Assembly: GCF_036088315.1 (NCBI RefSeq)
Contig: NZ_CP107996.1
Span: forward strand, 2,863,501 to 2,927,500
DNA length: 64,000 nt
DNA from: Streptomyces sp. NBC_00344
GTDB lineage: Bacteria > Actinomycetota > Actinomycetes > Streptomycetales > Streptomycetaceae
Direction: 5' to 3'
Made by a program: the position numbers and the translations under genes. Below, piece by piece: positions 34,901 to 44,631 of the stretch. Position 1 is the stretch's first letter. Every line of letters starts with the position of its first letter. Under the pieces are notes generated by a model that had not been told where the DNA came from, did not search any database, and saw only the letters and a list, made by a program, of their open reading frames with translations.

Positions 34901-36370
34901 GTGGCCGCGATGCAGCTGACACGCACGCACCGGATACTCATCGCCGTCGTGGTCGCAGGCGCGGTGATCATCGCGGGGATCGGTTTCGCGGGCTCTTACG
35001 CGGCCGTGCGCAGGCTTGCCGAACAGAAGGGTTTCGGCACGTTCTCGCTGGTCTTCCCGATCGGTATCGACGCGGGGATCTGCGTGCTGCTCGCGCTGGA
35101 CCTGCTGCTGACCTGGATCCGCATCCCGTTCCCGCTGCTGCGGCAGACGGCCTGGCTGCTGACGGCAGCGACGATCGCCTTCAACGGCGCCGCTGCCTGG
35201 CCGGACCCGCTCGGCACCGGGATGCACGCCGTGATCCCGATCCTGTTCGTGGTCTGCGTCGAGGCCGCACGCCACGCGGTCGGCCGGATCGCCGACATCA
35301 CGGCCGACAAGCACATGGAAGGCGTCCGCCTCACCCGGTGGCTGCTCTCCCCCATTCCCACCTTCCGGCTCTGGCGCCGCATGAAGCTCTGGGAGCTGCG
35401 CAGTTACGACGAGGTCATCAAGCTCGAACAGGACCGGCTGATCTACCGGGCCCGCCTCCAGGCCCGGTTCGGCCGCAACTGGCGGCGCAAGGCCCCCATC
35501 GAATCCCTGATGCCCCTGCGGCTCGCCAAATACGGCGTCCCGCTCGCCGAAACAGGCCCCTCCGGCCTCGCCGCCGCAGGTGTCGAGCCCGTGCTGCTGC
35601 CGCCGGCTCCCGCACTGGCAGCGGCCCCGGCCGCCGCCACCGAAGCTCCCGCCGCCGTCGAGGCACCGGCCGGTGAGCAGCAGCAGGAGGGGCCACCGCC
35701 CACCCATGAGAGCCCGTGGTTCGCGGCGCCCCAGGTCTCCCAGGATGCCTATGCGGGGACCTACGACCCGGCATACGACCCGCAGGACTACGACCCGCAG
35801 GATTACGACCAGCAGGGTTACGAGGCGCAGTTCGAACGCGGGCACCCGCAGTACGACCAGGAGGGGTACGACCAGGAGGGGTACGACCAGCGGGCATACG
35901 CCCAGCAGTACGGGCAGCCGCAGGACGGCCCTCATCAGCAACAGGCCTACGCCGAGGGCGCCGGCGTCGCCGAGGCGTACGCCGGCCCGGACGGCCCCGG
36001 GAGTCCCGAGGGCTCCGAGGCCGGCCAGGTCATGATCCCCTCGGGCCCCGGCCGTACCCGCCCCCTCGGCGGTGTGGTCCCCGGCCCCCGCGAGGAGCAG
36101 GCGGAGGGCCTGCCCGACGTGGTGGGTCCCGAGACGACCGGTCTGCCGGACGACGTGAGCCGCGAGGACGCCTACTTCACGGCGTTCCGCAAGTACATCA
36201 GCGAGAACAACGAGTCCCCGACCCCGCGTCAGTTCGGCCGGTATCTGAAGGACTTGTACGGCGTCACCGGCCGCAACGGCGACACCCTCAGCGACAGTTC
36301 GATGCGCGGTTACATCAACCGCTTCCAGGTCCGGTACAACACCGAACTGGACGCGGAGCACATCGCCTAG
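34901..36370 (+). CDS. DUF2637 membrane protein with Tyr/Gln-rich tail
   Basis: 489 residues. Four N-terminal transmembrane helices (ILIAVVVAGAVIIAGIGF, FPIGIDAGICVLLALDLLL, TAWLLTAATIAFNGAAA, AVIPILFVVCVEAAR) fit the DUF2637 family, also found in SpdB-type plasmid-spread proteins. A cytoplasmic segment is followed by a low-complexity tail (about residues 286-345) of YDPQDY/YDQEGY/YAQQY repeats, then a small C-terminal helical domain (EDAYFTAFRKYISEN). GTG 34901 after GGAGGGG. The two DUF3558 lipoproteins precede it. Function in chromosomal Streptomyces is unknown. Confidence 0.78.
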   Translation: MAAMQLTRTHRILIAVVVAGAVIIAGIGFAGSYAAVRRLAEQKGFGTFSLVFPIGIDAGICVLLALDLLLTWIRIPFPLLRQTAWLLTAATIAFNGAAAWPDPLGTGMHAVIPILFVVCVEAARHAVGRIADITADKHMEGVRLTRWLLSPIPTFRLWRRMKLWELRSYDEVIKLEQDRLIYRARLQARFGRNWRRKAPIESLMPLRLAKYGVPLAETGPSGLAAAGVEPVLLPPAPALAAAPAAATEAPAAVEAPAGEQQQEGPPPTHESPWFAAPQVSQDAYAGTYDPAYDPQDYDPQDYDQQGYEAQFERGHPQYDQEGYDQEGYDQRAYAQQYGQPQDGPHQQQAYAEGAGVAEAYAGPDGPGSPEGSEAGQVMIPSGPGRTRPLGGVVPGPREEQAEGLPDVVGPETTGLPDDVSREDAYFTAFRKYISENNESPTPRQFGRYLKDLYGVTGRNGDTLSDSSMRGYINRFQVRYNTELDAEHIA

Positions 36371-36378
36371 CAGCGAGC

Positions 36379-36434
36379 CCACGGCCGAGGGCCGCCGTCC
36401 GGAACGAATCCCGGACGGCGGCCCTCGGCCGTGG
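36379..36434. terminator. Bidirectional terminator between DUF2637 gene and lysS
   Basis: A perfect 24-bp stem (36379-36402 with 36411-36434) and an 8-base loop, between two convergent genes. Confidence 0.75.
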
Positions 36435-36443
36435 CAGGACCGC

Positions 36444-38207
36444 TCAGGCGCCGAGCAGCTTGCGGACCCGGTCCGCCCCCACAGCGAGCAGCAGAGTGGG
36501 CAGGCGCGGTCCGGTGTCCCGCCCGACCAGCAACTGATAGAGCAGCGCGAAGAAGGTGCGCTGGGCGACCTTCATCTCCGGGGTCGGCTTGGCGTCGGGC
36601 TCGAAACCGGCCTGGATCTTCGGCACGCCGTAGACCAGCGTCGTCAGCCCGTCCAGCGACCAGTGCGAATCCAGCCCGTCCAGAAGCAGCCGCAGCGACT
36701 CCCGGTCCTGGTCGGAGAGGCCGCCCAGGATCTCGGCATCCGGCTCGTCGCGGACCAGGGTGCGCTGTTCGGCCGGCACCTGGGTGGTGATCCAGTTCTC
36801 GGCCCGGTCCAGTCGCGGGCGCACCGCGCCGAGGGAGGTGATCGGGTTCTCCGGGTCCAGTTCACTGAGGATGCGCAGCGTCTGGGCCTCGGCACCGGCC
36901 GTGATGTCCGCCACCGAGGCGAGCGTGCGGTACGGCAGCGGACGCTCCGTACGGGGCAGTTCACCCGCGGCGGTGCGGGTGGCCCGCGAGTACGCCGCCA
37001 GGTCGGCGGGCAGCGCGGAGCCGTCGGTGACCTTCTTCGCCAGCGCGTCCCACTCGTCGTAGAGCCGCTGGATCTCCTGGTCGAAAGCGATCTTGAACGA
37101 CTGGTTGGGCCTGCGCCGCGCGTACAGCCAGCGCAGCAGCGGCGCCTCCATGATCTTCAACGCGTCGGACGGGGTCGGCACCCCGCCCTTGGAAGACGAC
37201 ATCTTCGCCATGCCGCTGATCCCGACGAAGGCGTACATCGGGCCGATCGGCTGCACTCCGCCGAAGATCTCCCGCACGATCTGCCCGCCGACGACGAACG
37301 AGGACCCCGGCGACGAGTGGTCGACACCGCTCGGCTCGAAGACGACGCCCTCGTACGCCCAGCGCATCGGCCAGTCGACCTTCCAGACCAGCTTGCCGCG
37401 GTTGAACTCGCTCAGCAGCACGGTCTCGGAGTGCCCGCAGGCGGTGCAGGTGTACGTCAGCGAGGTCGTCTCGTCGTCGTAGGCGGTGACCGTGGTGAGG
37501 TCCTTCTCGCAGGAACCGCAGTACGGCTTGTACGGGAAGTACGCCGTGCCGGCGCCGCTGCCGTCGTCCTCGTCCGCGGCCCCCGACCCCTCGACGGCCT
37601 CGACCTCGGCCTCGTCGACCGGCTTCTGGCTCTGCTTCTTGCCCTTCGCCGGGTCCTTCTTGGTCCGGTACCGGTCGAGGATCGCGTCGATGTCGCCGCG
37701 GTGCTTCATGGCGTGCAGGATCTGCTCGCGGTAGGTGCCCGCCAGATACTGCTCGGTCTGGCTGATCGGGTCGTACTCCACGCCGAGCTCGGCCAGCGCC
37801 TCGACCATGGCCGCCTTGAAGTGCTCGGCCCAGTTCGGGTGCGCGGACCCGGCGGGCGCGGGCACCGAGGTCAGCGGCTTGCCGATGTGCTCCGCCCAGG
37901 AGGAATCGACACCGGGGACGCCGTTCGGCACCTTGCGGTACCGGTCGTAGTCGTCCCAGGAGATCAGATGCCGCACCTGGTGGCCCCGCCGCCTGATCTC
38001 GTCCGCGACCAGGTGCGGGGTCATGACCTCGCGCAGGTTGCCCAGGTGGATCGGGCCCGAAGGGGAGAGGCCGGACGCGACGACGACCACCGGGGCATCG
38101 GCGCCGATGTGTTTCGCGCCCTCGGCACGACGCTCCGATTCGGCGATGACATCGTCCGCGAAACGGGAGACCCAGTCGGTCTCTGTGCTCTGAGCCACGA
38201 TCGGCAC
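36444..38207 (-). CDS. lysS: Lysyl-tRNA synthetase, class I (LysK)
   Basis: 587-residue class I (archaeal-type) lysyl-tRNA synthetase. HIGH-like motif PIHLGN at residues 52-57, KMSSS motif around 333-338, C-terminal anticodon-binding region. A disordered acidic/lysine-rich insert precedes a four-cysteine zinc ribbon ([18 protein letters not shown]). GTG 38207 is chosen to match the usual [10 protein letters not shown] start, though a GTG at 38198 has better ribosome binding site spacing. Divergent from argS across a 160-base shared promoter region. Confidence 0.93.
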   Translation of the reverse strand: MPIVAQSTETDWVSRFADDVIAESERRAEGAKHIGADAPVVVVASGLSPSGPIHLGNLREVMTPHLVADEIRRRGHQVRHLISWDDYDRYRKVPNGVPGVDSSWAEHIGKPLTSVPAPAGSAHPNWAEHFKAAMVEALAELGVEYDPISQTEQYLAGTYREQILHAMKHRGDIDAILDRYRTKKDPAKGKKQSQKPVDEAEVEAVEGSGAADEDDGSGAGTAYFPYKPYCGSCEKDLTTVTAYDDETTSLTYTCTACGHSETVLLSEFNRGKLVWKVDWPMRWAYEGVVFEPSGVDHSSPGSSFVVGGQIVREIFGGVQPIGPMYAFVGISGMAKMSSSKGGVPTPSDALKIMEAPLLRWLYARRRPNQSFKIAFDQEIQRLYDEWDALAKKVTDGSALPADLAAYSRATRTAAGELPRTERPLPYRTLASVADITAGAEAQTLRILSELDPENPITSLGAVRPRLDRAENWITTQVPAEQRTLVRDEPDAEILGGLSDQDRESLRLLLDGLDSHWSLDGLTTLVYGVPKIQAGFEPDAKPTPEMKVAQRTFFALLYQLLVGRDTGPRLPTLLLAVGADRVRKLLGA

Positions 38208-38367
38208 GTCCTTCTTTCTCGTACGCCTGCGGTCTGCGCATGCCGTGCGCCTGGGAGTACTGGCGAAAACCATTGTCCCAGGTACCCCCGCGACCGCGAA
38301 AACGGCTTTACAGGTCATGGGATACTGGACCGATTCCCTGTACCCCTACGGAAACGGCAGCCGGCTC

Positions 38368-40128
38368 ATGGCCTCGGTCCATTCCCTCGCTTCCACGCTC
38401 CAGCAGCACCTCGCGGACGCCCTGAAGGCAGCCCTGCCGGATGCCGGCTCCGCGGACCCGCTGCTGCGCCGAAGCGACCGGGCCGACTTCCAGGCCAACG
38501 GGATCCTGGCGCTCGCCAAGAAGCTCAAGGGCAACCCGCGCGACCTCGCGGCCACCGTCACATCGGCGATCCCGGCCAACGACCTGATCAAGGACATCGA
38601 GGTCTCGGGCCCCGGCTTCCTGAACATCACGCTCACCGACCGGGCGATCACCGGGACACTGGCCGCCCGTGCGGCCGACGACCGCCTCGGTGTGCCGTAC
38701 GCCGAGAACCCGGGCACCACGGTCATCGACTACGCCCAGCCGAACGTGGCCAAGGAGATGCACGTCGGCCATCTGCGGTCCGCGGTGATCGGCGACGCGA
38801 TGGCCAAGATCATGGAGTTCGAGGGCGAGACGGTGGTGCGCAGGCACCACATCGGCGACTGGGGCACCCAGTACGGCATGCTCATCCAGTACCTGATCGA
38901 GCATCCGCACGAGCTGGACCACCAGGACGGCAAGGCGGACGGCGAAGCCGCCATGTCCGCGCTCAACCGCATCTACAAGGCCTCACGTGCGGTCTTCGAC
39001 TCCGACGAGGCGTTCAAGGAACGCTCCCGTGACCGGGTGGTGGCACTGCAGTCGGGTGACCCCGAGACCCGCGCCCTGTGGCAGCAGTTCGTCGACGAGT
39101 CGAAGATCTACTTCTACTCGGTCTTCAGCAAGCTGGACATGGAGATCGACGACCCCGACATCGTCGGCGAGTCCGCGTACAACGACATGCTCGAGGAGAC
39201 GTGCCGTCTGCTGGAGGAGTCCGGCGTGGCGGTGCGCTCCGAGGGCGCGCTGTGTGTCTTCTTCGACGACGTGAAGGGCCCGGACGGCAACCCGGTCCCG
39301 CTGATCGTGAAGAAGACCAACGGCGGGTACGGCTACGCGGCGACCGACCTCTCCGCGATCCGCAACCGGGTGCAGGACCTCAAGGCGAACACGCTGCTCT
39401 ACGTCGTGGACGTCCGGCAGTCCCTGCACTTCAAGATGGTCTTCGAGACCGCCCGCAGGATCGGCTGGCTGAATGACGGCGTCAAGGCCGTCCAGCTGGC
39501 CTTCGGCACGGTCCTCGGCAAGGACGGCAAGCCGTTCAAGACCCGTGAGGGCGAGACGGTGCGCCTCGAGGACCTGCTCGACGAGGCGGTCGAGCGTGCC
39601 TCGGCCGTCGTGCGCGAGAAGGCACGGGACCTCACCGCCGACGAGATCACCGAGCGCGGCACCCAGGTCGGTATCGGCGCGGTGAAGTACGCGGACCTCT
39701 CCACCTCCGCGAGCCGCGACTACAAGTTCGACCTGGACCAGATGGTGTCGCTGAACGGCGACACGAGTGTGTACATCCAGTACGCCCACGCCAGGTCCCG
39801 GTCCATCACACGCAAGGCCGGTGAGTTGCGGGCGCAGGCTCGTCCCGAGCTGGAACTGGCCCCGGCCGAGCGCGCGCTGGGACTGCACCTGGACCGGTTC
39901 GGAGAGGTTCTGTCGGAGGTGGCGGCCGCTTACGAGCCGCACAAGCTGACCGCGTACCTCTACTCACTCGCTTCGCTCTTCACGACGTTCTACGACCAGT
40001 GCCCCGTTCTGAAGCCCGAGGTCCCCGGCGATGTCGCCGAGAACCGCCTCTTCTACTCGCAGCTGACCGCCCGCACCCTCCACCAGGGCATGGACCTGCT
40101 CGGCATCAGGACACCCGAGCGTCTGTAG
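38368..40128 (+). CDS. argS: Arginyl-tRNA synthetase
   Basis: 586-residue class I synthetase. Contains the HIGH motif as [10 protein letters not shown] (about residues 130-138), an N-terminal Add-1 domain, the DALR anticodon-binding C-terminal domain, and [16 protein letters not shown] at 38368, preceded by a weak ribosome binding site. Divergent from lysS. Essential for translation. Confidence 0.95.
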   Translation: MASVHSLASTLQQHLADALKAALPDAGSADPLLRRSDRADFQANGILALAKKLKGNPRDLAATVTSAIPANDLIKDIEVSGPGFLNITLTDRAITGTLAARAADDRLGVPYAENPGTTVIDYAQPNVAKEMHVGHLRSAVIGDAMAKIMEFEGETVVRRHHIGDWGTQYGMLIQYLIEHPHELDHQDGKADGEAAMSALNRIYKASRAVFDSDEAFKERSRDRVVALQSGDPETRALWQQFVDESKIYFYSVFSKLDMEIDDPDIVGESAYNDMLEETCRLLEESGVAVRSEGALCVFFDDVKGPDGNPVPLIVKKTNGGYGYAATDLSAIRNRVQDLKANTLLYVVDVRQSLHFKMVFETARRIGWLNDGVKAVQLAFGTVLGKDGKPFKTREGETVRLEDLLDEAVERASAVVREKARDLTADEITERGTQVGIGAVKYADLSTSASRDYKFDLDQMVSLNGDTSVYIQYAHARSRSITRKAGELRAQARPELELAPAERALGLHLDRFGEVLSEVAAAYEPHKLTAYLYSLASLFTTFYDQCPVLKPEVPGDVAENRLFYSQLTARTLHQGMDLLGIRTPERL

Positions 40129-40153
40129 CCCGTACCGGGCCCGCGCCGGCGCC

Positions 40154-41488
40154 CTACGGCTGAACGGCCGGCTCCCAGGCGTCCCCGCCCAGCGGGTGAA
40201 CGTACTGGGGCCGGCCTTTCGCGCCGCTCGCGCGGAAGGGCCTGCCGTGGTCGTCGAGCCTCAGCGTCCCGTGCCGGCTCCCGCTGCTCCACTGCAACTC
40301 CAGGTACCAGCTGACGTCCTGGGACGAGGTGTGCGCGTTCACCTCGAGCACCTGCGGATCGGTCGCGGAGACCTGGTACGGGAAGTCGGTCGCCGGGATC
40401 CTGCGGTCGCCCTGGACGCCGGCCGTCGCACGGGCCAACGGGGTCCCCGCGTCGAGGTTCACATCGAAGGCCGCCGGTACGAGTCCGCCCCCGCAGCCGT
40501 CGCCCATCGCGTACGACGCCCAGGCGAGCGGTGCGTGACGTCCCACGACGCGGATGTGCAGGGCCTGCAGCACCACCACGTCCGCCGACTTCCCCTGGAC
40601 GGCCAGCTCGATGCGCGCGCCCCCGCTCGACACACCGCCCAGCGCGTCGGCCCAGCCCTTCGCGTCCTGCTCGGCCGGGGGCGGCGGCACCTTGGACGGC
40701 TGCCGGTTCACCAGATACCACTGGCTGCACGGATCGTCCCAGATGTACGGCCGGACGCTCACGGCCAGCGGAACGGCGGGGACGCTGCCCCCGTCCGGGC
40801 TGCCCAGGGCAGCCGAAGGTGAAGCACTGCGGGGGGCGGCAGGCGAAGCGGAACCGGACGGCGCAGCGGAGCGGGCCGTCCGTGCCGGAGAAGAGGCCCG
40901 GGGGGTCACCCTCGGAGGCACGGGTATCTCCGAGGCCCCGGCGACCGACGCGGTATCGGACGGCGCCCGCGAGCCGGAGTGCAGGACTACCACGGCGGTC
41001 GGCACCGCCGCGGCAGCCACGACCAGGGCGGCTACGGTCAGCCGGAGCCGTCGCTTCGTCCGGCGGACGGCCGGCGCGGCGGGCTCTGCGGTGGGGGGCC
41101 GCGGCGCGGGTTCCGGCTCGCGCTCCGGTGCGGGTCCCGGTCCGGCGGCGGGATCCGGCGCACCCCCGGCAGCGGAGTCCGCGCCCCTCAGGGCGAGTTC
41201 CGGTCCGGCGTCCGCGACCGCGGCCCCCTTCGGCCGCCGCCTCCCCGCATCGGCCAGAATCCATCGCCGGTGCAGCTCGACCAGCTCGTCCGGCGACGCC
41301 GCGCACAGCCGTCCGAAGCGCTCGACCGGCGCGTAGTCGGTGGGCACCGCGTCACCGTTGCAGTAGCGGTGGACGGTGGACGTACTCATATGGAGCTTGC
41401 TTGCCAACGCCCCGTAGCTGCGCCCCGAACGGGTCTTCAGATCCCTTAGCAGCGCGGCGAATTCCCCGGTCTCCGACCCCACGGCCAC
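40154..41488 (-). CDS. Membrane-spanning HTH protein with an external domain
   Basis: 444 residues. N-terminal XRE-type HTH (SYGALASKLHMSTSTVHRYC, about residues 23-45), a Pro/Ala linker, one transmembrane helix (LTVAALVVAAAAVPTAVVVL, about residues 150-170), then an external low-complexity segment and a C-terminal globular region rich in beta strands. An intracellular DNA-binding domain fused to an external domain suggests signal transduction across the membrane. GTG at 41488 after GGGGGAA. Next to argS; target unknown. Confidence 0.75.
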   Translation of the reverse strand: MAVGSETGEFAALLRDLKTRSGRSYGALASKLHMSTSTVHRYCNGDAVPTDYAPVERFGRLCAASPDELVELHRRWILADAGRRRPKGAAVADAGPELALRGADSAAGGAPDPAAGPGPAPEREPEPAPRPPTAEPAAPAVRRTKRRLRLTVAALVVAAAAVPTAVVVLHSGSRAPSDTASVAGASEIPVPPRVTPRASSPARTARSAAPSGSASPAAPRSASPSAALGSPDGGSVPAVPLAVSVRPYIWDDPCSQWYLVNRQPSKVPPPPAEQDAKGWADALGGVSSGGARIELAVQGKSADVVVLQALHIRVVGRHAPLAWASYAMGDGCGGGLVPAAFDVNLDAGTPLARATAGVQGDRRIPATDFPYQVSATDPQVLEVNAHTSSQDVSWYLELQWSSGSRHGTLRLDDHGRPFRASGAKGRPQYVHPLGGDAWEPAVQP

Positions 41489-41629
41489 TGTTCCCCCTCG
41501 TACCGCGTCCCAGGCAGGCGTTCCAGGGACGTCCCTTCCCCCCAGGTCACAGTACGCGCAGGCGTTCCAGCGTCCCCAATGGCTCGCGGATGATTGCGGC
41601 CGTAATCAGCCACCCCACAAGCTGAGTTC

Positions 41630-41740
41630 GTGTTCAACCGCCTCCGGAACGGACTCGGCTTCGGCCTCGTCGATGGTGTGGCCCTCGGCGTACTCGCCGC
41701 GTCCACCACGACGGTCGTCGCTCTCATCGCGCACCTCTGA
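41630..41740 (+). CDS. Possible small membrane protein, 36 residues
   Basis: A GTG-started frame encoding a single hydrophobic helix (NGLGFGLVDGVALGVLAAST). Third-position GC is high, but no clear ribosome binding site is visible, so coding is uncertain. It lies between the HTH protein gene and the DUF4232 gene. Confidence 0.3.
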   Translation: MFNRLRNGLGFGLVDGVALGVLAASTTTVVALIAHL

Positions 41741-41795
41741 CCGACATCTCGGCCTCACGTCCCGTACGTGAGCAACACGGGGAGATCCACTCACC

Positions 41796-42338
41796 ATGAA
41801 CGTCCGCCGCACCCGCATCGCCACCGCCGCCGCGTCCACCCTGGTCGCCGCGCTCGCCCTGACCGGCCTGTCCAGCACGGGCGCCACCGCAGCACCGGCC
41901 AAGGCGAAGGCCTCGAAGCGCCTCACCTGCGTCGGCGACAACACCAAAGTCACCGTCAGCAAGGTGAGCCGCCCGGTGAACCACCTGCTCGTCAAGATCA
42001 CCAACACCGGCACCCGTAACTGTGACGCGTACTACGCACCCACCGTCAGCTTCGACAACGACACCTGGCACGCGAAGATCATCAAGGACAGCATGCCGCA
42101 GGCCGTGGTCACCCTCGCCCCCGGCGAGTCCGGCTACGCCTCTCTCGGTCTGTCCGGCGACGGCACCGGCCACCACCGGCACAAGGCCTCCCACGCCACC
42201 CTCTCGTTCTCCGCCATCGGCGGCGGCTCGACGCACACCGTTCCGGACGAACTGGAGCTCCCGGCGGGCACCGTGGTCGACGACGGCGCGTATGTCTCGT
42301 ACTGGCAGTACACGGCGGCCGACGCCCTCATCTGGTAG
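41796..42338 (+). CDS. DUF4232 secreted protein
   Basis: 180 residues. A signal peptide (RTRIATAAASTLVAALALTG, cleavage near TAA-APAK) precedes a domain typical of DUF4232: paired cysteines (LTCVGDNTK, TRNCDAYYAP), LVKITNTGTRNC and GESGYASLGLSG. Actinobacterial extracellular domain of unknown function. ATG at 41796. Confidence 0.85.
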   Translation: MNVRRTRIATAAASTLVAALALTGLSSTGATAAPAKAKASKRLTCVGDNTKVTVSKVSRPVNHLLVKITNTGTRNCDAYYAPTVSFDNDTWHAKIIKDSMPQAVVTLAPGESGYASLGLSGDGTGHHRHKASHATLSFSAIGGGSTHTVPDELELPAGTVVDDGAYVSYWQYTAADALIW

Positions 42339-42364
42339 CCCGTCACGGGGCCCGCCGCCGAGCC

Positions 42365-42399
42365 CACCCTGGTGTTCCCTCCTCCGGAAGACCAGGGTG
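42365..42399. terminator. Hairpin between convergent genes
   Basis: CACCCTGGT / ACCAGGGTG 9-bp stem with a 17-base loop, between the DUF4232 stop and the end of the convergent MarR gene. Confidence 0.5.
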
Positions 42400-42507
42400 C
42401 CCGGCGGTCCGGGAGCCGGGCCCAGGACGAGACGTGCGGGCCCGTCAGGGCCGCAGAGGCTGTGGGTTTCATGGACGGGGCCGGAGGTATCGCCGCGCAG
42501 ATGCCGT

Positions 42508-42999
42508 TCACCCCCCGAACCACCCCGCCACATCCACCCGGAACCCGCCGCCCGCCACAGCGCCCGGGACCACCGCCCGCAGACCCGACTCCAGATCGGC
42601 CAGCCGGCGCGAACCCAGCGCGTCAGCCCACTTCGCATGCAGCTCGTCGAAGATCTCGCCGGATCTCACCAGCACCTGCGTGCCCCGCGCCGTGAGCCGC
42701 ACGAGTTTCCGGCGGCCGTCCGCCGGGTCGTCCACCCGCTCGACATATCCCAGCGCCTCGAGCCGCTCGACCGTCTTGCCTGCCGCCTGCTTGGAGACAC
42801 CGAGCCGCCGCCCCACCTCGCTCGCGGTGGCCCCCTGGAGACCGACCGCCTGCAGGGCGAAGCCGTAGGCGGGGCGGACGTCGGGGTGCCCCTCATCGGC
42901 CAGCCGCTCGTGCAACTCGTCGATCAGCGAACGGAATCCGGCGAACAGCAGCATCGGCAGCTCATAGCCACGGCCGTCCCCGGCACCGGTCTCAGACAT
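42508..42999 (-). CDS. MarR family regulator
   Basis: 163 residues. Winged HTH: ATASEVGRRLGVSKQAAGKT, then LGYVERVDDPADGRRKLVRL. ATG 42999 is the start; an upstream TTG would add 5 residues. Divergent from the AhpD-like gene with an inverted repeat between, so it probably represses that gene and itself, in response to an oxidant or small molecule. Confidence 0.88.
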   Translation of the reverse strand: MSETGAGDGRGYELPMLLFAGFRSLIDELHERLADEGHPDVRPAYGFALQAVGLQGATASEVGRRLGVSKQAAGKTVERLEALGYVERVDDPADGRRKLVRLTARGTQVLVRSGEIFDELHAKWADALGSRRLADLESGLRAVVPGAVAGGGFRVDVAGWFGG

Positions 43000-43004
43000 T
43001 GCGC

Positions 43005-43050
43005 AACTCGACAACTTGGTTTACCTTTTCGTCAATCACATTGTCGAGTT
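43005..43050. promoter_or_regulatory. Inverted half-sites AACTCGACAA / TTGTCGAGTT
   Basis: Two perfect 10-base half-sites in inverted orientation at 43005-43014 and 43041-43050, in the shared promoter region of the divergent MarR and AhpD-like genes. Candidate MarR operator. Confidence 0.65.
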
Positions 43051-43067
43051 TAGCGAAGGGCTCCACC

Positions 43068-43619
43068 ATGCCGCTTCCCCACGCCCACTTCCCCGACCAC
43101 ACCGTCGATTCCGCCCCCGCGGCCGCCCGCCGCACCATGCGGGCGACCGCCGACCGGCTCGGCTACCTCCCCGCCGGGGTCGGCCGCATGGCCACCTCTC
43201 CCCAGCTCCTCGACGGCTTCCTGAAGCTGAGCGCACTGTTCGAATCCACCACCCTCGACCCGCTCGCCCGCGAGACCGTGATCCTCACCATCGCCACCCG
43301 CAACAGCTGCCATCTCTGCGTCGCCATGCACACCGCGAAGCTGACCGCCCTCGGCGCGGACCCCGGCCTCATCGAGGACCTGCGGACACAGCGGCCCCTC
43401 GCCGACCGGAAGCTGGAGGCGATCCGCGCCTTCACCCTGGAGGTCGTCACCACCGCCGGAGCCGTCGGCGACGACCGCCTGCGGTCGTTCCTGGCCTGCG
43501 GATACACCCCGCAGAACGCCCTGGAGGTCGTGCTCGGCATCGGCGCCTACACGACCTCCACCCTGGCCAACCGGCTGCTCGACGCCCCGGTCGACGACCA
43601 GCTCACGGCCTTCGCGTAG
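43068..43619 (+). CDS. Carboxymuconolactone decarboxylase (AhpD-like) family protein
   Basis: 183 residues with the CMD/AhpD active site: CHLC (C81, C84) and a nearby histidine (H88), on a helical alkylhydroperoxidase fold. AhpD-type proteins reduce peroxides with a disulfide relay; others act as decarboxylases. Under control of the divergent MarR gene, consistent with a redox role. ATG at 43068. Confidence 0.85.
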   Translation: MPLPHAHFPDHTVDSAPAAARRTMRATADRLGYLPAGVGRMATSPQLLDGFLKLSALFESTTLDPLARETVILTIATRNSCHLCVAMHTAKLTALGADPGLIEDLRTQRPLADRKLEAIRAFTLEVVTTAGAVGDDRLRSFLACGYTPQNALEVVLGIGAYTTSTLANRLLDAPVDDQLTAFA

Positions 43620-43821
43620 GACCGACCGCCCGAGGGCGCCCCGCACAGCGGACCACCTTGCCGGGGCGGCCCCGTTCCCGGCCACCCTCGTACGCGAAGC
43701 CGGCGGCCCCGGCAACAGCCCCACTCCCGTAGCGTGGTCCGCCTTCGCCCGCTCCGTGGCCGCGGCCGTGGGTCAACGGCTGCCCGAGCGGGCACGGGCC
43801 GACGGAAGAGGTAGCGCCACC

Positions 43822-44481
43822 ATGTCTGTCATCCACCGCACCACCCTCACACCCACCAAGCTGGAGCTGCTCACCTCCTGGCTGCCCCAGCGGCCCTGGT
43901 ACGTCGGCGACCGCGAACCCGAACTGGCGAAGGCCGGCGGGTTCCGGCTGGACGACCCGCAGGGCGAGATCGGGATGGAGTTCATGGCGGTCACCGACAC
44001 GTCGGGGGACCGGCCGGTCACCTACCACGTGCCTCTCACCTACCGGAGCGAACCGGTCGCAGCGGCCGGGCACGCCCTCGTCGGCACCACCGAGCACGGG
44101 GTGCTGGGGCAGCGGTGGGTCTACGACGGAACGCAGGACACCGAGCTCGTCGCCGAGTTGTTCGCGCTCATGGCCGGTGCGGCCGAACCGCAGATGCAGA
44201 GCACGAGCCACACCCCGGACCCGTCAGTCACCGGGTGGTTCGCACACCCTCACGCCACGGCGCCGATCACTCACCTCAGGACGACCCACGCCGCGGAAGG
44301 CAGCGATGCCGCCGTCACGGCCGGACCCGGCGGATCGCTGCTCAACCTGCACTTCAACCGTGTCCTGCACCCCGGCCAGGACACCCCGGGGCAGGCCCGG
44401 GGACATGTCACCGCGGGCTGGCAGCTGCCGGACGGCACCACGACGCGCGGTCTCTTCGCCACCGTGCACACCCTCCCGTAG
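43822..44481 (+). CDS. Maltokinase N-terminal-cap-like domain protein
   Basis: 219 residues. The N-terminal pattern (ELLTSWLPQRPWYVGDREPE, then YHVPLTYRSEPV and GHALVGTTEHGVLGQRWVYD) matches the cap domain of maltokinase (Mak) without any kinase domain. Stand-alone copies of this cap are common in Streptomyces and have no known function. ATG at 43822 preceded by GGAAGAGG. Confidence 0.78.
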   Translation: MSVIHRTTLTPTKLELLTSWLPQRPWYVGDREPELAKAGGFRLDDPQGEIGMEFMAVTDTSGDRPVTYHVPLTYRSEPVAAAGHALVGTTEHGVLGQRWVYDGTQDTELVAELFALMAGAAEPQMQSTSHTPDPSVTGWFAHPHATAPITHLRTTHAAEGSDAAVTAGPGGSLLNLHFNRVLHPGQDTPGQARGHVTAGWQLPDGTTTRGLFATVHTLP

Positions 44482-44549
44482 TCACCGCGACCCCCGGCCG
44501 GACGCCCCTGCCGGCCCGGCGTCCCGCACGGGAACCCGCATCACGTGAC

Positions 44550-44592
44550 GGAGCGCCGTGACCGGCACCAACCCTGCCGGTCACGGCGCTCC
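44550..44592. terminator. Bidirectional terminator
   Basis: GGAGCGCCGTGACCGGC (44550-44566) and its perfect complement (44576-44592), 17-bp stem with a 9-base loop, between convergent genes. Confidence 0.75.
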
Positions 44593-44631
44593 ATGCTGCG
44601 CAGCCCTCCCGACGGGACCGCACAGCACGAC

